Source of the DNA: Marseilla massiliensis
Lineage (GTDB): Bacteria > Bacteroidota > Bacteroidia > Bacteroidales > Bacteroidaceae
Direction: 5' to 3'
Length of the DNA: 64,000 nt
Assembly (NCBI RefSeq): GCF_016899955.1
Contig: NZ_JACJJL010000004.1
Coordinates: 159,775 to 223,774 of the forward strand
The translations under genes were made by a program, and so were the position numbers. The notes under the pieces are model-generated. The model was not told where the DNA came from. It saw only the letters and a list, made by a program, of their open reading frames with translations, and did no database searches. This document shows positions 18,520 through 28,600 of the stretch, one piece after another (positions within the stretch are counted from its first letter, which is position 1; each line of letters begins with the position of its first letter).

Positions 18520-18876
18520 ATTCGAGTGATGTATCTATTGTTTGCTTTTTATTTTGGTGCAAAGTTAATGCAAATTATCGATTAACCGAAAGGAAAGCAG
18601 ATATTTTTACGCCGCGGCACTGCCGAAAGCCCGGCACGGCAGCAACAGACAAACCGAACAATAACGCCGACCAACGCCACAAAGGGCACGCCACCGGCGC
18701 CACCGCATGCCATAATTGCGCGCGAAGGATTAATAAAACATAAAAATTTGTCGGAATTTCTTCTAATACAGAATTAGATGTTTATCTTTGCAGCAGTGTA
18801 AAACGAAAGGAGGCAGGCTGCAAGCTAACCAGGCTGCAGGCTAACAGCACGCATATCCTTGTAAATATCTAATAAA
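18520..18876. other. Divergent promoter region, 357 bp
   Basis: The -7 boxes face outward: TAACTTTG on the minus strand (18560-18567, for metG, with a weak TTTC about 20 bp upstream) and TATCTTTG on the plus strand (18783-18790, for the TPR lipoprotein gene). The rest is featureless to the eye; no T-box-like or SAM-riboswitch-like structure was recognised before metG. Confidence 0.5.
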
Positions 18877-20556
18877 ATGCAAAAGAAGAATCTTGTTTTC
18901 TTGTCAGCCGCATCATTGTTGTTGCTGACATCGTGTTCGAAGCTTGGCCCGCTGACGGCCGACGACTTCAAGGTGGTTCCCAACCCGCTGGAATCTCACG
19001 CCGGACAGGTGCCTGCCACAATCAACGGCTCCTTCCCTGAGAAGTACATGAAGAAAAAGGCTGTTGTCACCGTTACTCCGGAGCTGCGCTACGGCAACGG
19101 GCAAGTGGCACGCGGCACAAGCGCCACGTTCCAGGGCGAGAAGGTGGAAGGCAACGACCAGACCATCTCCTACCAGGTAGGCGGCAACTACACAATGAAG
19201 ACCAACTTCAAGTATGTGCCCGAGATGCAGAAGAGCGAGCTCTACCTCACCTTCGACGCCAAGATAGGCAAGAAAGAAAAGGAAATACCTGCCGTGAAGG
19301 TGGCCGACGGCGTGATTGCCACTTCAGAGCTGGTGGGTCGCACTGTGAAGAGCGCCCAAGCCTGCATTGCCCCCGACTCGTTCCGCCGCGTGACAGAAGC
19401 AAAGCAAGTTGCCAACATCAAGTTCCTCATCCAGCAGGCCAACCTGCGCAAGAGCGAGCTGAAGAACAACTCGGTTACAGAATTCGTGGAGTTGCTCAAG
19501 AAAATCAACGCAGACAAGGAAGGCCTCAACCTGAACAACATAGAGATATCGGCTTATGCATCGCCTGACGGAGGTGTGGAGCTGAACGACAAGCTTGCCA
19601 ACCAGCGCCAGAAGAACACCGAGAAGTATGTTGACCAGCAGCTCAAGAAGGCAGAACTGGCCGACGCCAACGTCGACGCCAAGTACACCGCACAAGACTG
19701 GGAAGGCTTCCAGGAGCTCGTGCAGGCATCGAACATACAGGACAAGGATGTCATCCTGCGCGTCCTCTCGATGTACAAAGACCCCGAAGAGCGTGAGCGC
19801 CAGATCAAGAACATGAGCGCCGGATTCCGCGAGCTGGCCGACGGCATCCTGCCGCAGCTGCGCCGTTCGCGCATGACCATCAACTATGAGGTCATCGGCC
19901 GCGACGACGACCAGATACTGGCACAGTATAAGGAAGACCCGAAGCAGCTCAGCGTAGAGGAGCTTCTGTATGCCGCAACGCTCAAAGACAACGCCGACGA
20001 GCAGGAGCAGATATACAAGACAACGACCGAGGTTTACCCCAACGACTGCCGCGCATATAACAATGTAGCCACCATAGAGTATGCAAAGGGCAACTACGAC
20101 GAAGCCAAGAACTACCTGCAGAAGGCCCTTGCCATCGACGCAAACAACGGAGAGGCCAACGCCAACCTCGGCTTGCTGGCATTGCAGGCTGGCGACGCCA
20201 AGACAGCAGAGACCTACATATCGAAGGCTTCAAACGCCAACGGCCTGGCAGAAGTGCTCGGCAACCTGCACCTGGCACAGGGCAACTACGCCCTTGCAGA
20301 GCAGGACTTCGCCAAAGTCAACTCAAACAGCGCCGCGCTTGCCCAGATTCTGAACAAGAACTACTCTGCTGCGTCAAACACGCTCAACAACATAAAGAAC
20401 TCTGACGGCATGACCGACTACCTCAAGGCCATACTCTATGCACGCCAGGGCAACAACACAGAGGCTGCCAACGCTCTGCGCAGCGCTGTGAGCAAGGACG
20501 CCTCGCTGGCTGCCTACGCCGCCAACGACCTCGAACTGGCTAACGTCAGCAAGTAA
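18877..20556 (+). CDS. Lipoprotein with OmpA-like and TPR domains
   Basis: A 559-residue envelope protein of Bacteroidales type. The signal peptide ends in lipobox LLTSC (Cys at about residue 20). The N-terminal 190 residues are beta-rich. Around residues 220-255, IEISAYASPDGGVELNDKLA followed by Arg/Lys-rich helix resembles the peptidoglycan-binding OmpA C-terminal fold. Residues about 370-540 hold three or four TPR-like repeats (YNNVATIEYAKGNYDEAKNY and others). It probably tethers the outer membrane to peptidoglycan or scaffolds a complex. A promoter box is 87 bp upstream. A strong hairpin with a T run follows at 20583-20727 and overlaps the next gene's start. Confidence 0.7.
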   Translation: MQKKNLVFLSAASLLLLTSCSKLGPLTADDFKVVPNPLESHAGQVPATINGSFPEKYMKKKAVVTVTPELRYGNGQVARGTSATFQGEKVEGNDQTISYQVGGNYTMKTNFKYVPEMQKSELYLTFDAKIGKKEKEIPAVKVADGVIATSELVGRTVKSAQACIAPDSFRRVTEAKQVANIKFLIQQANLRKSELKNNSVTEFVELLKKINADKEGLNLNNIEISAYASPDGGVELNDKLANQRQKNTEKYVDQQLKKAELADANVDAKYTAQDWEGFQELVQASNIQDKDVILRVLSMYKDPEERERQIKNMSAGFRELADGILPQLRRSRMTINYEVIGRDDDQILAQYKEDPKQLSVEELLYAATLKDNADEQEQIYKTTTEVYPNDCRAYNNVATIEYAKGNYDEAKNYLQKALAIDANNGEANANLGLLALQAGDAKTAETYISKASNANGLAEVLGNLHLAQGNYALAEQDFAKVNSNSAALAQILNKNYSAASNTLNNIKNSDGMTDYLKAILYARQGNNTEAANALRSAVSKDASLAAYAANDLELANVSK

Positions 20557-20582
20557 AAACGGCACACTTCACTTCACATAAG

Positions 20583-20727
20583 GAGAGGGAACGAGCAATG
20601 GGATTTGCCTTTACAACAGGGCCCGACACCAGGCGCAAGCCCGGACAGCAGGCAACAGCCGGCACCAACGGGCGGACAGCCACTTGGGCCAGGCACATCC
20701 CATCGCTACGTTCCCTCTCTTTTTTTT
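20583..20727 (+). terminator. Long hairpin with T run, overlapping the next coding start
   Basis: GAGAGGGAACG-AGC-ATGGGA at 20583-20603 is complementary, with one bulge and one mismatch, to 20698-20718, and is followed by eight Ts (20720-20727). The loop is about 95 nt. It looks like a terminator or attenuator after the TPR lipoprotein gene, but the ATG at 20598 lies in its left arm. Confidence 0.6.
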
Positions 20728-21764
20728 CACCATCAGTCCATGCCATCGCTGCCATGGCAGCCGTGACATTGCTCACGGCGTGCGGGGCGGGCAACGGCAG
20801 GTTCCGCATTGAAGGGCGGTTCCGCAACCTCAACCGCGGCGAGTTCTACGTATACAGCCCCGACGGGGGCACACAGGGCCGCGACACGATACAAGTGGCA
20901 GACGGACGGTTCTCATACAACGTGCCACTGTCTGACAAAGCAACATTCATACTCATATTCCCAAACTTCTCCGAGCTTGTAGTGTTCGGCGACAACGGCA
21001 AGGTGGCCAAGCTCAGCGGCGACGTCTCGCACATGAAGGAAATCGAGGTGTCGGGCTCCGACGACAACGAGCTCATGACCAAGTTCCGCATGTCGGCCAA
21101 CAGGATGGCCCCGCCCGAGGTGAAAAAAGCCGTGGCCGACTTCGTCGGCGAGCACCCCGCGTCGCCCGTAAGCATGTACCTGGTAGACCGCTACTACATA
21201 CGCACCGACGAACCCGACTACGCCGCGGCAGCCAAACTGCTAAAGACAATGCTCAAGGCCGACCCGACCAACGGGCGCACAGCCCTGCTGCTCAAGCAGA
21301 CGGAGACGCTGAAGCCATCGGCCATAGGGGCCAAGCTGCCCCAGTTTGCCGCCACCGACACCGACGGCAAAGCCATAAGCCTGAAAAACCTCAACGGAAA
21401 AGTAAACGTGGTCAGCGCATGGGCGTCGTGGAGCTACGACAGCCAGAACATACAGCGCTGGCTCAGGAGGTACAAGACCGCCAAGGGCAACGACCTGGCC
21501 GTGGTCAGCCTGTGCCTCGACGGCGACAAAGCCACATGCCTGCGCGAGCTGAAGGCCGACTCAATAAACTGGCCCACCGTGTGCGACGGGCTCATGTGGG
21601 ACACGCCACTGATGGCGCGCTTCGGCCTGGCAACAGTGCCGGGCAACATCGTGGCCGACGCCGACGGCCGCATAGTGGCCCGCAACCTCAGCACGCGCGA
21701 GATGAGAGAACAGCTGGAAAAGATGCTCGGCAAGCTTGACTTCGGCGGCAGCCGCGAGCGTTGA
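20598..21764 (+). CDS. Thioredoxin-fold lipoprotein lacking the CXXC motif (DUF4369/TlpA-like)
   Basis: The N-terminal part after LLTACG is a DUF4369-like beta domain (IEGRFRNLNRGEFYVYSPDG). The C-terminal 140 residues are an AhpC/TSA-TlpA-type thioredoxin fold beginning GAKLPQFAATDTDGKAISL. Where a thiol-disulfide enzyme has WASWCPPC, this one has WASWSYDSQ, so both redox cysteines are missing and oxidoreductase activity is unlikely. The start is uncertain. From 20598 the lipobox Cys is residue 62, preceded by a plausible basic-then-hydrophobic signal. From the internal Met at 20754 the signal would be only nine residues. The 20598 start sits inside a terminator-like hairpin. Confidence 0.65.
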   Translation: MGFAFTTGPDTRRKPGQQATAGTNGRTATWARHIPSLRSLSFFSPSVHAIAAMAAVTLLTACGAGNGRFRIEGRFRNLNRGEFYVYSPDGGTQGRDTIQVADGRFSYNVPLSDKATFILIFPNFSELVVFGDNGKVAKLSGDVSHMKEIEVSGSDDNELMTKFRMSANRMAPPEVKKAVADFVGEHPASPVSMYLVDRYYIRTDEPDYAAAAKLLKTMLKADPTNGRTALLLKQTETLKPSAIGAKLPQFAATDTDGKAISLKNLNGKVNVVSAWASWSYDSQNIQRWLRRYKTAKGNDLAVVSLCLDGDKATCLRELKADSINWPTVCDGLMWDTPLMARFGLATVPGNIVADADGRIVARNLSTREMREQLEKMLGKLDFGGSRER

Positions 21765-21872
21765 CACCCACGCCTGGCTGCCGCAACGGGCAGCCACCCC
21801 AAAGCCGCTTACGGCAGCCAACGCCGGCTGCCATTACTAACCACCACCATCCCACCGAAAACCCATACCACA

Positions 21873-23420
21873 ATGCTTGTAAAGACATACTGCGCAGCCG
21901 TGACCGGACTCGAAGCCACCACCGTAACCGTGGAGGTGAGCCTGTCGCGCGGCGTGCTGTTCCACCTCACCGGGCTGCCCGACAACGCCGTGCGCGAGAG
22001 CCACGACCGCATAGTGGCCGCGCTGCAAAACAACGGCTACAAGTTTCCCGTGGCCGACATCACCGTCAACATGGCACCGGCCGACCTGCGCAAGGAAGGC
22101 AGCGGCTACGACCTGCCGCTGGCCATAGGCCTGCTGGCCGCCTCGGGAAAAGTGGAGACAAGCCGGCTGGGCAGCTACATGATGATAGGCGAGCTGGGGC
22201 TCGACGGCCGCATGCAACCCGTGCGCGGAGCCCTGCCCATAGCCATAAAAGCCCGAGCAGAACAGTTCAAGGGCCTGATTGTGCCCCGGCAAAACGTGCG
22301 CGAAGCCGCAGTGGTCGACAAGCTCGACGTCTACGGCATGGAAAGCATCACCGACGTGATAGCCTTTCTCAACGGCTCCGGGGCATACGAGCCCACGGTG
22401 GTGGACACGCGGGCCGAGTTCTACGCCAACCAAAACCACTTCGAGCACGACTTTGCCGACGTGCGCGGGCAGGAAAGCGTGAAGCGCGCGCTCGAGGTGG
22501 CAGCAGCCGGAGGCCACAACCTCATCATGATTGGCCCGCCGGGCAGCGGCAAGTCGATGATGGCCAAGCGCCTGCCGTCGATATTGCCGCCGCTGTCGCT
22601 GGCCGAGAGCCTGGAAACGACACAGGTGCACAGCGTGGCGGGCAAGCTAAGCCGCGACACGTCGCTAATATCGCAGCGACCGTTCCGCTCGCCCCACCAC
22701 ACCATATCGCCCGTGGCGCTCGTGGGCGGCGGCACCAACCCCCAGCCGGGCGAGATATCGCTGGCCCACAACGGGGTGCTGTTCTGCGACGAACTGCCCG
22801 AGTTCAACCGCAGCGTGCTTGAGGTATTGCGGCAGCCACTGGAAGACAGGCGCATCACGATATCGCGCTCCAAGTACACAGTGGAATACCCCTGCTCGTT
22901 CATGTTCGTGGCCTCTATGAACCCATGCCCCTGCGGCTACTACGGAGACCCCACCCACAAGTGCGTATGCTCGCCCGGACAGATACAGCGTTACATGAAC
23001 AAGATATCGGGCCCGCTGCTCGACCGCATCGACATACAGGTGGAGATAACGCCCGTGCCATTCGACGACATTTCACGGTCGGCACCGGGTGAGCCCAGCG
23101 AAGCCATCAGGCAACGGGTGGTCAGGGCGCGCCGCATGCAGGAGGAGCGCTACCGCAGCCACCCCGGCACGCACTGCAACGCCCAGATGACCGAACGGAT
23201 GATACACCAGTATGCCGAGCCCGACTCCGACGGCATAGAGATTCTGCGCATGGCCATGAAGCGGCTAAGCCTGAGCGCAAGGGCCTACAACCGCATACTG
23301 AAGGTGGCGCGCACCATTGCCGACCTCGACTCGAGCGCCAACGTGCGCACAGAGCACCTGGCCGAAGCCATCGGCTACCGCAACCTTGACCGCGGCGACT
23401 GGGCCGAGCGCGGGGCATGA
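21873..23420 (+). CDS. comM: YifB/ComM-family Mg-chelatase-like AAA+ ATPase
   Basis: A 515-residue ATPase. ComM in naturally competent bacteria is a hexameric helicase that promotes branch migration during integration of transformed DNA; the role in Bacteroidetes is untested here. The N-terminal domain (about 1-165) is the ATP-dependent-protease-like fold (VEVSLSRGVLFHLTGLPD). Walker A is GPPGSGKS at about residues 221-228, followed by RPFRSPHHTISP, Walker B FCDELPEF and the four-cysteine segment NPCPCGYYGDPTHKCVCS. The C-terminus is the Mg-chelatase lid domain. Length is normal. Confidence 0.93.
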   Translation: MLVKTYCAAVTGLEATTVTVEVSLSRGVLFHLTGLPDNAVRESHDRIVAALQNNGYKFPVADITVNMAPADLRKEGSGYDLPLAIGLLAASGKVETSRLGSYMMIGELGLDGRMQPVRGALPIAIKARAEQFKGLIVPRQNVREAAVVDKLDVYGMESITDVIAFLNGSGAYEPTVVDTRAEFYANQNHFEHDFADVRGQESVKRALEVAAAGGHNLIMIGPPGSGKSMMAKRLPSILPPLSLAESLETTQVHSVAGKLSRDTSLISQRPFRSPHHTISPVALVGGGTNPQPGEISLAHNGVLFCDELPEFNRSVLEVLRQPLEDRRITISRSKYTVEYPCSFMFVASMNPCPCGYYGDPTHKCVCSPGQIQRYMNKISGPLLDRIDIQVEITPVPFDDISRSAPGEPSEAIRQRVVRARRMQEERYRSHPGTHCNAQMTERMIHQYAEPDSDGIEILRMAMKRLSLSARAYNRILKVARTIADLDSSANVRTEHLAEAIGYRNLDRGDWAERGA

Positions 23421-23453
23421 AGCCAAGCCGCTGAGTCTCAGCGCATTGGCAAA

Positions 23454-23541
23454 CCACCCGTTCGGGCCGGCAAAACGGCCCGAACGGCAAGGCAAAACGG
23501 CCTCCGCGACACGGCGAAACGGCCCCCGCGGCAACGCCACA
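23454..23541. repeat. 22-bp-period intergenic array D (3 good units plus 1 degenerate)
   Basis: Cores start at 23476, 23498 and 23520, each preceded by AAAA or GAAA, and the 22-bp phase also fits a degenerate unit at 23454. It lies between codirectional genes in a 198-bp gap. Confidence 0.75.
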
Positions 23542-23618
23542 AGGGCCACCGCGCTACAACAACGCCGCGGCGGCACGACAGGCAAACCATCACGACACTA
23601 ACAAAACTAAAACCAACT

Positions 23619-24932
23619 ATGAAGAAAACCATCATCACCGCGCTGCTGGCCATCATGGCATTGGCCCACGCCGGGGCAGCAAAGAACTACCCGGAAAACA
23701 GCGACTACCTGTGGGTGACCGTGCCCGACCATGACAACTGGACGTACAAGGTGGGCGAAGAGGCCATCATCGACGTACAGTTCTATAAATACGGCATACC
23801 GCGCGACGCCACGATAGAATACTCCATCGGAGGCGACTGCCTGCCCGACGACACCCACGGCAAGGCCACCATGAAGCGGGGCAAGGCCACCATCAACATG
23901 GGCACGAGCCGGAAACCGGGATTCCGCGACCTGAGGCTGACGGCCAACGTCGACGGAAAGAAATACACCCACCACGTGAAAGTGGGGTTCAGCCCCGACA
24001 AAATAAGGCCTTACACCGCCGAACCGGCCGACTTCACGGAATTCTGGCAGTCGAACCTGAGCCGGGCGGCAGCCTTCCCCCTGAAATACACGCGCGAACC
24101 GGCGCCCGAATACACCACCGACCGGGTGGAGGCATGGCTCATAAAACTACAGACAGACCGCGAGGGCCACTCGCTCTACGCCTACCTGCTCGTGCCACGC
24201 GGGGCCAAGCCGGGCTCATGCCCCGTGGTGCTCACACCGCCGGGAGCGGGCGTCAAGCGCATCAAGAGGGTGGCCGAAGGCATGTACTACCCCGAAAACG
24301 GCGTCATACGCCTCGTGACCGAGATACACGGACTCGACCCAAGACTGCCCGAGACCACCTTCGACGACATCAGGGCCGCCTTCGACGGCCGCGTGAAGGG
24401 ATACCTGTACCAAGGGCTCGACAACCGCGACAACTACTACATGCGCCACGTCTACACCGGGCTCGTCAGGTGCATAGACCTGCTTACGTCGCTGCCAGAG
24501 TGGGACGGACGCAACGTAATCACGCAGGGAGGCAGCCAGGGAGGGGCGCTGGCCATCATAGCAGCCGCCCTCGACACGCGGGTGACGCTGTGCGTGGCCA
24601 ACCACCCGGCGCTGAGCGACATGGCGGCGGCCGCCGCCGGGCTCACGGGCGGCTACCCGCACTTCACAGAAAAAGACGGGATGCTTACCCCCGAAAAGCT
24701 GGAGACGATGGCTTACTACGACGTGGCCAACTTTGCCCGCCACGTGAAAGCCACCACATTCATGACGTGGGGATACAACGACAACACCTGCCCGCCCACC
24801 ACTTCGTATGCCGTATGGAACACGCTGGCGTGCCCCAAGGAATGCCTTGTAACGCCAATCAACGAGCACTGGACGTCGGCTGCCACCGACAGGGCGCAGC
24901 TCGACTGGATTCTCTCAAAACTGAAAAAATGA
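23619..24932 (+). CDS. Secreted acetylxylan esterase-like alpha/beta hydrolase (CE7/AXE1)
   Basis: A 437-residue protein with a signal peptide (residues 1-20). An N-terminal beta-sandwich of about 120 residues precedes an AXE1-type alpha/beta hydrolase that removes acetyl groups from oligosaccharides or related esters. The nucleophile elbow GGSQGG places Ser at 306. WGYNDNTCPP carries the expected acid, and the late NEHW the catalytic His. EFWQSNL and TPPGAGVKR are family features. No polysaccharide-utilisation genes are next to it, so the substrate is open. A bidirectional hairpin at 25032-25070 follows. Confidence 0.85.
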   Translation: MKKTIITALLAIMALAHAGAAKNYPENSDYLWVTVPDHDNWTYKVGEEAIIDVQFYKYGIPRDATIEYSIGGDCLPDDTHGKATMKRGKATINMGTSRKPGFRDLRLTANVDGKKYTHHVKVGFSPDKIRPYTAEPADFTEFWQSNLSRAAAFPLKYTREPAPEYTTDRVEAWLIKLQTDREGHSLYAYLLVPRGAKPGSCPVVLTPPGAGVKRIKRVAEGMYYPENGVIRLVTEIHGLDPRLPETTFDDIRAAFDGRVKGYLYQGLDNRDNYYMRHVYTGLVRCIDLLTSLPEWDGRNVITQGGSQGGALAIIAAALDTRVTLCVANHPALSDMAAAAAGLTGGYPHFTEKDGMLTPEKLETMAYYDVANFARHVKATTFMTWGYNDNTCPPTTSYAVWNTLACPKECLVTPINEHWTSAATDRAQLDWILSKLKK

Positions 24933-25031
24933 CTCTAACCCACAAGAAGCCGTGGCCATGAGCCTTGGAGCATGGCCCCTACGACGCAAAACCGACGCCG
25001 CACATGGCACGCGGCCAACAAGCGGGCAACA

Positions 25032-25070
25032 GAAATGGGCTGCACCACGCTAAGTGATGCAGCCCATTTC
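25032..25070. terminator. Bidirectional hairpin between the esterase gene and tRNA-Leu
   Basis: A perfect 13-bp stem, GAAATGGGCTGCA with TGCAGCCCATTTC, and a 13-nt loop. It is flanked by T-rich and A-rich ends so that it could stop transcription from both sides of these convergent genes. Confidence 0.65.
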
Positions 25071-25107
25071 CATAAAACCGATGCCCCAAACCACAGCCGG
25101 GGCTTCG

Positions 25108-25193
25108 TGCCGCGAGCGGGACTCGAACCCGCACAGCCATTTCTGGCCAAGGGATTTTAAGTCCCTCGTGTCTACCAATTCCACCATTGCGGC
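25108..25193 (-). tRNA. tRNA-Leu (anticodon UAA)
   Basis: The 86-nt minus-strand sequence folds as a class II tRNA. The 5' end is GCCGCAA and the 3' acceptor is TCGCGGC with discriminator A. The D arm is GGTGGAATTGGTAGACAC, the anticodon loop TTAAAAT sits between GGGAC and CCCTT-type arms, there is a long variable arm, and the T loop is GTTCGAGTC. The acceptor stem has one A-C mismatch. CCA is not encoded. Confidence 0.93.
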
Positions 25194-25675
25194 AACCGTC
25201 GAAGCCGGGCTTTCGCCCAACCGCGTGCAAAGTTATCACTATTTCCCGTAAACACCAAACGTTTCGCCAACATTTTTGTGCTCTACGCCCTAAACACTGG
25301 CCTCAAACCACAGGCAAACCATGATGCAACGAAATGCAAAACGATGACCTTTGTCCTGTATTTTGTCCATAAATACGACAAAATCAATACTCTTATATGT
25401 TTAAAAAACATTAAATATATAACACTATGACGTTCATTTTATAAAATAATAAGTAACTTAGAGGCCGGAAGATAACACGTAATGTACATTTTATACAACT
25501 AAAACGACAAAAAAGACCAATAACAAGCAGCAAAAGGAGAATGACTATCCCCGTTGCCGTTCGTACCACTGAGACTGGACGAATTGAACGGCCCGCGGCA
25601 TCGGACAGAAAGACCAAAAACAAGTAAAGGCGCAAACGGACCGCAAGGCGCTACTAAAACAGACGAAATAACATA
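25194..25675. other. AT-rich intergenic region, 482 bp
   Basis: Upstream of the large secreted-protein gene. It is AT-rich between about 25370 and 25520 and probably contains that gene's promoter, but no box matches TAnnTTTG exactly. No gene, repeat or structured RNA was recognised. Confidence 0.5.
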
Positions 25676-28600
25676 ATGAAGAAAGTTTATTCCTTATTAT
25701 TGGCAGTCATCGCTCTGTTCTCTGTCAACACAGCAAAAGGACAGGAATACACTGTTGTCAAGTCGTGGGATTTCTCCACACTCGAAAACAAAGAGGGTGT
25801 GACCTACTCTGACGAAGTGGTGACAATCAACAAGATTGACTGCAACCTGGGCACAGGAGAGTACGAAGGGCTTGCATGGCAGGGTGCAAACAATTGGTTC
25901 GGCTATGACACCGGAGGCTTCGGACTGCGCAACCACAATGGCGGAGCCCGCACGATGGGCATCCTGGGTGTTACCACCGGCCAGAGAGTGGAAATCGTTG
26001 CAGGCACAGCCGGCAACCTGAACCTTGAGACTCCTGAGGTGGCAACACTCGCTGGCACCGAAGATGCCACCCCGAGCGGCAACGAGGTGAGCAGGACAAA
26101 ATACACATTCGACATCATTGCCGACGGCAATCTCGGTGTCAAGCTTGACCGCTACAACAACATCTTCAGCGTGACAATAAGCGAAGCCAACGGCGGCGGC
26201 GAGCCCGAAGAGCCGTCATACGCCACCGGCAAGTTGGTATTGGCCGACATTGAAGGCATCACGGCCGGCAGCATTGCCGACGGCACGGTGCTCGACGGCG
26301 GCGAGTTCACAGTGACCGTTGACGGCGACGGCGAGTTCCGCACGTACAACAGCAACTGGTATCTCGACATCACCAACGGCACGCTCACGTTCAAGGGCGT
26401 CGACGGCAAGCACATCAACAAGATTGTTCTCGACTGCACAGGCACATGGGGCATCGTCAAGGCCGACGTAGGCACACTCGACGGCACGACAAAGACATGG
26501 ACAGGCGACGCCGAGACAGTGACCTTCACGTTCAGCGTCTTCCAGTCGACATTTACCGGCTTCACCGTTGGCGACTATGTTGAGCCTGCCACCGAGGTGG
26601 CAAACATCGGCGCCCTTTCTACAATTGAGAGCGGCGAAAACATCAACCTCGCGCTCAACGGGGCAAAGGTGACATTCGTAAAGGATGACATCGCATTCAT
26701 CGAAGACGAGACCGGAGCCATCAAGCTCAGCAACATCGGACTCGAACTGACAGCCAACACCGCCCTCACCGGCAACCTCTACGCTACCTACGCACGCGGC
26801 AGCATACCCCAGCTCAGCGCCAACGGCCAGACCGCAAGCTCGGAATTCACAGCAGAGCAGACCACCGTCACACCGACCCTGGCCACTGTGCAGGGCCTCA
26901 ACGGCATGCAATACACCAACCGGCTCATCAAGCTTGTCGGCTCAATGTCTGTAGAGGGCAACTGGCTTTCGTTCGGAGGCACATCCGTTTGGATTGACGA
27001 CGCATTCGGAGTGCTGCCGGCCGACTACTCATGGCCTGCCAACATAGGCAGCATCCTTGCCATAGGCGGCTCTGACGGAGCAGCCCAGGAGGTTTACCCC
27101 GTAAGCGCCGACGACATCGTTGACGCAGCCAACGTACAGCCGGAGGTGGCTGCCAACATTGCAGCACTGAAGGACATGCCAACCGGCATCGACGTTGAGC
27201 TGAAGCTCGAGGGCGCCGTGGTTACGGTTGACGAGACCGTCGAGGCAAGCACCGAGGAGCCCGGCGGCGACGAAGAGCCCGGCATAGACCCGTATGCAGA
27301 GGGCGAGCGCACCATCATCATTGAGGACGCTACAGGCGCAGTGGCAATCAACGCCAGCGTGGCCGAGGCCCTGGCCGAGACATTCACCGGCAACGGCATC
27401 TCGCTCAACGGCTCGCTCATCGCAACGCTCTCTAACAACGACGGCGACATCAGCCTGGGCGCCAACGACAAGACAGCTACGTCGCAGATTACCACAGAGG
27501 CCGCCGAGCCGGTTGCCACTGTCATGGGCGTTGCCGAGTCGAAGGCAGCCGAGAACTCACTCAGGCTCATACAGTATGCCGACGTCACCATCACCTACGA
27601 CGAGGCTACCACCACCTATACCATAGCACAGGGCGAGGAGACAATCACTTTGGTCGACAAGTTCCAGAAGATGGAGTATGCCGACGGCGCAATGGTATTG
27701 CCGACAGAGCCTACAACAATCAGCGGAATAGTCTTCCACGACGTAAACACCGACACTTATGAGTTCTGGCCAACCGCCATCGCAAGCGCCGAGCCCGAGA
27801 CGGTTTACAAGGAAGTGACCGAGACCGAGGTGTTCCTGCCCACTGAAGAAAACGTTGCAGCTGCACAGCAAGAGGGCTGGCTCATCGGAGCTGCCGCACG
27901 CGTAGACAACAAGAAGGGCAACATCGACCCGGCAACAGGCGAGACCCTCGAGAGCGCTACGGCATTCCCCGGCGTCGGAGTGAAGAGTGGCAACAGCGAG
28001 AAGACGCTTGTTATCTACGTGACCGGCGTAGACGCAGTGACCGGATACGGTGTTACGACAAGCAGCGGCGAGTCACGCTCGCTCGTGATCACAGCCACAC
28101 CGGCCGACGGTGGCGAGGCTGTCACAGCAACGGCTGAGAGCGCCCCGAACACCACGGCTGTGGCAACGGTAGAGCTCGACAAGTCGAAGAAGTACATGAT
28201 CGACTTCACCGGCGTCAACACCGACGGCAGTGGCGGCGACGTGGCAGTACACGGCGTCAAGCTGACAGTGGCCAAGGCAGAGCCGCAGGAGTACCGCAAG
28301 TGGGACTTCACCACATGGAGCGAGACCACGAAGGAGAACCTCGAGGCTGAAGCCAAGAACTACATCGACGGCCCGGCATCCGAAGGCACAGAGACCGGAT
28401 GGCGCCGCTACGAGAAAGACGGTGCCGAATGGACAGAGGCAGACGGCCTGAAAGACCCGTACACCATCTACTGGTATGGCAGCTACATCAATGAGCCCAC
28501 AGAGCTGAAGGCCAACGGCGAGACCATTGCCGAGACCGCAGGCCTGCTCTTCAACAATGTAACCAAGCTGAACAACACCGTTGCCCTGGCCATCGACTAC

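Noticed and set aside
18520..18660. A riboswitch or T-box leader before metG
   Set aside because: The leader is only about 30-40 nt after the predicted promoter, too short for either, and no conserved core was seen.
20598..21764. The thioredoxin-fold lipoprotein as an active thiol-disulfide oxidoreductase
   Set aside because: The CXXC site reads WASWSYDSQ; both cysteines are absent.
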